A stretch of DNA of 64,000 nucleotides from Colletotrichum lupini (Eukaryota > Ascomycota > Sordariomycetes > Glomerellales > Glomerellaceae). Under the pieces are notes generated by a model that was given only the letters and a program-made list of their open reading frames with translations, was not told the DNA's origin and made no database searches. The translations under genes and the position numbers were made by a program. The DNA is taken from contig NC_064681.1 of the NCBI RefSeq assembly GCF_023278565.1, forward strand, positions 1,426,001 through 1,490,000, given 5' to 3'. Of this stretch, positions 61,027 to 64,000 are shown piece after piece. The first letter of the stretch is position 1. Each line of letters opens with the position of its first letter.

Positions 61027-61526
61027 TCTCGTCTGAAAATCTGAAGTCGACAATTCGGCCTAGGCGGTGTGTCGCGTACATGTTGTGATGAGAGCACCAG
61101 CATGTAAGAATTTTTGCCTCATAGAAGCCGAGTCCTGCGTTTTGGGTTCCAGGCTTGATGTGTGCTATCGGTGGCTGCCTCGAAGATACATGAGGTCTCT
61201 TAGTTGATATGAGATGAGCGATGCCTCAGTGTTGTAAGATGGAAGATTTCCCAGCATTGCGGACCATAGGTTCCTCCTTGTGTGCTTCTAACAGGCGCGC
61301 ACCTAAGATTGCTGTGTGAGTGTTACCAGGAAACTTCGGGTACATCTAGGAAAGTACTATCTAGGGAGTGTGGGGATAATTTGTGGCAATCGATTGGAGC
61401 AACTGCGCGCCCCTTGCTCTCCTGCACATCCAGGTTTCCGCAACGGCGACAACCAACTACACTCATTACCTTACTTTAACGTCCTTTTTCATGTTTAACT
61501 TCTTCTAGAATGGAGGCCATCACATC
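61027..61526. promoter_or_regulatory. Divergent promoter region of RRN5 and the Irc3-like gene
   Basis: 500 bp between the two divergent starts. No specific element identified; contains small spurious open frames. Confidence 0.45.
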
Positions 61527-63586
61527 ATGATACCATTTGCCACACGGAAAATCTTGACGCCTTCCTTCAGCGTAAATGAATTGAGACTTCCCATTCTCAT
61601 CAGAACCTCTGTTGAGAGACATGTTCCCTATGCTGGAGCACGATTTGCGAGCTCTCGGATACAGCTGAGAGACTATCAAGAAGAATGCATTCAATCCGTG
61701 CTACAGTCCCTCAAAGATGGACACAAGAGATTAGGAATTTCGCTGGCTACTGGTAGTGGCAAAACGGTCAGTGCCTGAAATGACGTTTGATGATTACAGG
61801 CAACTAACAACTTCAGGTTATCTTCACCCAGCTAATTGAAAGAATCCAACCAAGGGAAGCCATTGCCACGCAGACCCTCATTCTCGCTCACAGGAGGGAG
61901 CTTGTAGAGCAGGCGGCAAGGCACTGCACCAATGCATACCCCGACAGCACCGTGGAGATCGAGATGGGCTCCATGCATGCTTCTGGCGCCGCAGACATCA
62001 CCATTGCCAGCCTACAGAGCCTTACGTCCGGGGACCGACTCAACAAGTTTGATCCGAAAAGATTCAAGCTCGTGCTCGTCGATGAGGCGCATCACATTGT
62101 AGCACCAGGTTACATGCGAGTACTGCGTCACTTCGGACTCGACAGTAAAAAGATGGACTCGCCGTCTTTGGTGGGCGTTTCTGCCACTTTTTCTCGATTT
62201 GACGGCCTCAAGTTGGGCGCCGCGATTGACCAGATCGTCTATCATAAGGATTATGTAGATATGATTGGAGACAAGTGGCTCTCAGCTGTCATGTTCACCA
62301 CCGTGGAATCGACAGCAGACTTATCTAGGGTCAAGAATGGTGCAAATGGCGATTTCCAGCAGGGAGAACTATCGAGGGCCGTCAATACGGACCAGATCAA
62401 CGAAATCACCGTGAGGAGCTGGCTGGCCAAGGCATCCGATCGGAAATCGACTCTGGTCTTTTGCGTCGACCTTGCGCACGTCGCTGGCCTGACGCAAACA
62501 TTCCGCAAACACGGCTACGACGCAAGGTTTGTGACAGGAGACACGCACAAAGTCGAGAGAGCCGAGATTCTCGAGGAGTTCCGAAATCGGAAGTTCCCCG
62601 TGCTTGTGAATTGCGGAGTCTTCACAGAAGGAACCGACATCCCAAACATCGACTGCGTCATTCTTGCTCGTCCAACACGATCTCGTAACCTTCTGGTGCA
62701 GATGATCGGTAGAGGCATGAGGTTACATAAGGGGAAGTCCGACTGCCATGTTATCGACATGGTTTCCAGTCTCCAAACCGGCATCATCACTACACCAACG
62801 CTTTTTGGTCTGGATCCGAGCGAGCTGGTTAGCGAAGCGACTACGGCCGATATGGAGAAGATTAAGGACAGGAAAGAAGCAGAGAAGCTTCGTCAGGACC
62901 AAGCTTATTCTAATACTCCTGCGCTTCAATCAACTACGCCCACCAGATCGGTCACTTTCACTGACTACGACTCCGTATTTGATCTGATCGAGGACACATC
63001 TGGCGAGCAGCACATACGGGCCATAAGTCAGTACGCGTGGGTCCAAGTCGGCCAAGATAAGTACGTCCTCTGCGCGCCAAACGGATCCTACATTCGACTC
63101 TTCAAAGCCGGCGCCCAGACCAAGACCAGTGACGATGAAAGCAAGGAGCAGCTCCTGTGGCAAGCCGTCGAAATCCGCTCGCTGCCCCCAGGCGTCGCCA
63201 AATCCCCCTACTCCGCGCCTCGCGAGCTCCTCCAAGCAGCAACTTTTGCCGACGCGGTCCACGGTAGCGATAACTACGTCTCCAACTCGGAAACCTACCC
63301 TCACACATTCGTCCAGCGCTGGCAACGCTGGCGCAAGGGCCCGCCCACGCAGGGACAGCTCGACTTTCTTAACAAACTCCGCCTCAAGGAGGAGCCCCTG
63401 ACGGCCGACGACGTAGACAAGGGCAAGGCGACTGATATGATTACCAAGATCAAGCACGGTGCCAAGGGCCGGTTCGCGAGCCTCAAGACGGAGAAGCGGC
63501 GCGTCCAGCGGTCTCACGATAAAAAAGCACAGTTGGAGGCGAGGACGCGGCAGGAAAAGGTCTCTGTTGGACCAGTTGCTTCTTGA
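61527..63586 (+). CDS. IRC3: Mitochondrial DEAD/DEAH-type SF2 helicase, Irc3-like
   Basis: 669 aa in two exons (61527..61766, 61817..63586; 50-nt intron, GTCAGT donor, TTCAG acceptor, branch CTAAC). The N-terminus [20 protein letters not shown] is basic and hydroxylated, a likely mitochondrial presequence. Helicase motifs: Q-like LRDYQEECI, Walker A ATGSGKT (74-80, with the intron directly after), Ia [16 protein letters not shown] box 169-172 in LVDEAHH, motif III VSATFSR, and motif [15 protein letters not shown]. The C-terminal extension (~200 aa) includes [18 protein letters not shown] and a basic tail. Yeast Irc3 is a mitochondrial branch-migration helicase needed for mtDNA maintenance and is the closest family by layout. 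Confidence 0.87.
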
Positions 63587-64000
63587 TTCGATGTTCTATG
63601 GTTGTGAGACTGGGGACTAGGCTTCTACATGGGTAATCTAGTCGTTGTGAGGTTCGAGGGGGCTGTCTCCTGCTAAGGGGATTGGGGCATGAATCTTGTA
63701 AGATTACAGCTTTTGGAGGGTTATCGTCTGGACCTATGCCGGCGTGCATGTGTAAACCATAGAGCCTTGCAACAGAGAGATTGCAAGACGGGGAAAACTT
63801 GTACAACATTCTTGGGAATATACAATCTGGGGAACATCTGCTGAGACTGACCGACTGTGATGCCCAAAATGTGTGAAGATACGTCCTAGATCGCCATTGC
63901 CAACAGCACTCTGCGTCAGAAAGGTACCATGGGAAGTAAGGGGGTTCGCCAAACCGTTGGCTGTGCATTTGGTCTCAACTTTAAACCGTGGCAGCTGTTT
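63587..64000. other. 3' flank of the Irc3-like gene to window end
   Basis: 414 bp; no coding sequence supported. Confidence 0.45.

Noticed and set aside
61027..61053. Rrn5 start at 61053
   Set aside because: The codon there is TTG; the first ATG is at 61026. The same problem rules out an apparent start at 57363 for the GCP gene.

Overview
The window is nuclear DNA of a filamentous ascomycete (Pezizomycotina, probably a Sordariomycete). The genes have short introns of about 50-120 nt with GTNNGT donors, CTAAC/CTGAC-type branch sites and YAG acceptors. The proteins are fungal (CYP61/Erg5, Ask1, Eaf7, Rrn5, Rrn7), and a large A+T-rich block shows the signature of repeat-induced point mutation (RIP): CpA/TpG almost absent, TpA in excess. 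Genus and species cannot be read from the sequence.

Left gene-bearing arm (1-20.9 kb): the 5' part of a DDB1/MMS1-type beta-propeller gene (-); 3.9 kb without a recognisable gene; an ER/Golgi TBC Rab-GAP (+) convergent with the GARP subunit Vps52 (-); eIF5A (+); the Pol I initiation factor Rrn7 (+); ubiquitin-eL40 (+), whose start codon appears to be split by an intron; a YIPF1/2-Yip5-like Golgi protein (+) convergent with a mitochondrial single-domain rhodanese (-); and the sterol C-22 desaturase Erg5 (-), whose start lies about 0.5 kb from the A+T-rich block.

A+T-rich block (20,918-46,146, 25.2 kb): no reading frame of 60 codons or more survives. Both edges carry the same roughly 107-bp sequence in inverted orientation, exactly at the composition change. 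Inside are a 306-bp (ATT)n microsatellite, a complete RIP-inactivated Ty3/gypsy chromovirus (190-bp LTRs, 5-bp target duplication, zinc knuckle, RT, RNase H, integrase, chromodomain), at least six copies of a ~1.1-kb repeat (family X) that mostly carry 13-16-bp target duplications, a poly(A)-tailed element (family Z) nested in X, and inverted copies of an older coding repeat (family W). The order of insertion can be read from the nested target duplications.

Right arm (46.15-64 kb): 5.5 kb of normal-composition DNA without a recognisable gene; a small Ser-rich protein (+); the DASH subunit Ask1 (-); a gamma-tubulin-complex protein (-) divergent from the NuA4 subunit Eaf7 (+); the Pol I UAF subunit Rrn5 (-) divergent from an Irc3-like mitochondrial helicase (+).

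The genes are unlinked housekeeping functions: ribosome production and translation (Rrn7, Rrn5, eIF5A, eL40), vesicle traffic (TBC, Vps52, Yip), and mitosis and chromatin (Ask1, GCP, Eaf7). There is no biosynthetic cluster. The unusual content is the inverted-repeat-bounded heterochromatin-like block and its nested elements. Intron-exon borders are inferred from splice consensus, frame and family conservation; there is no transcript evidence.
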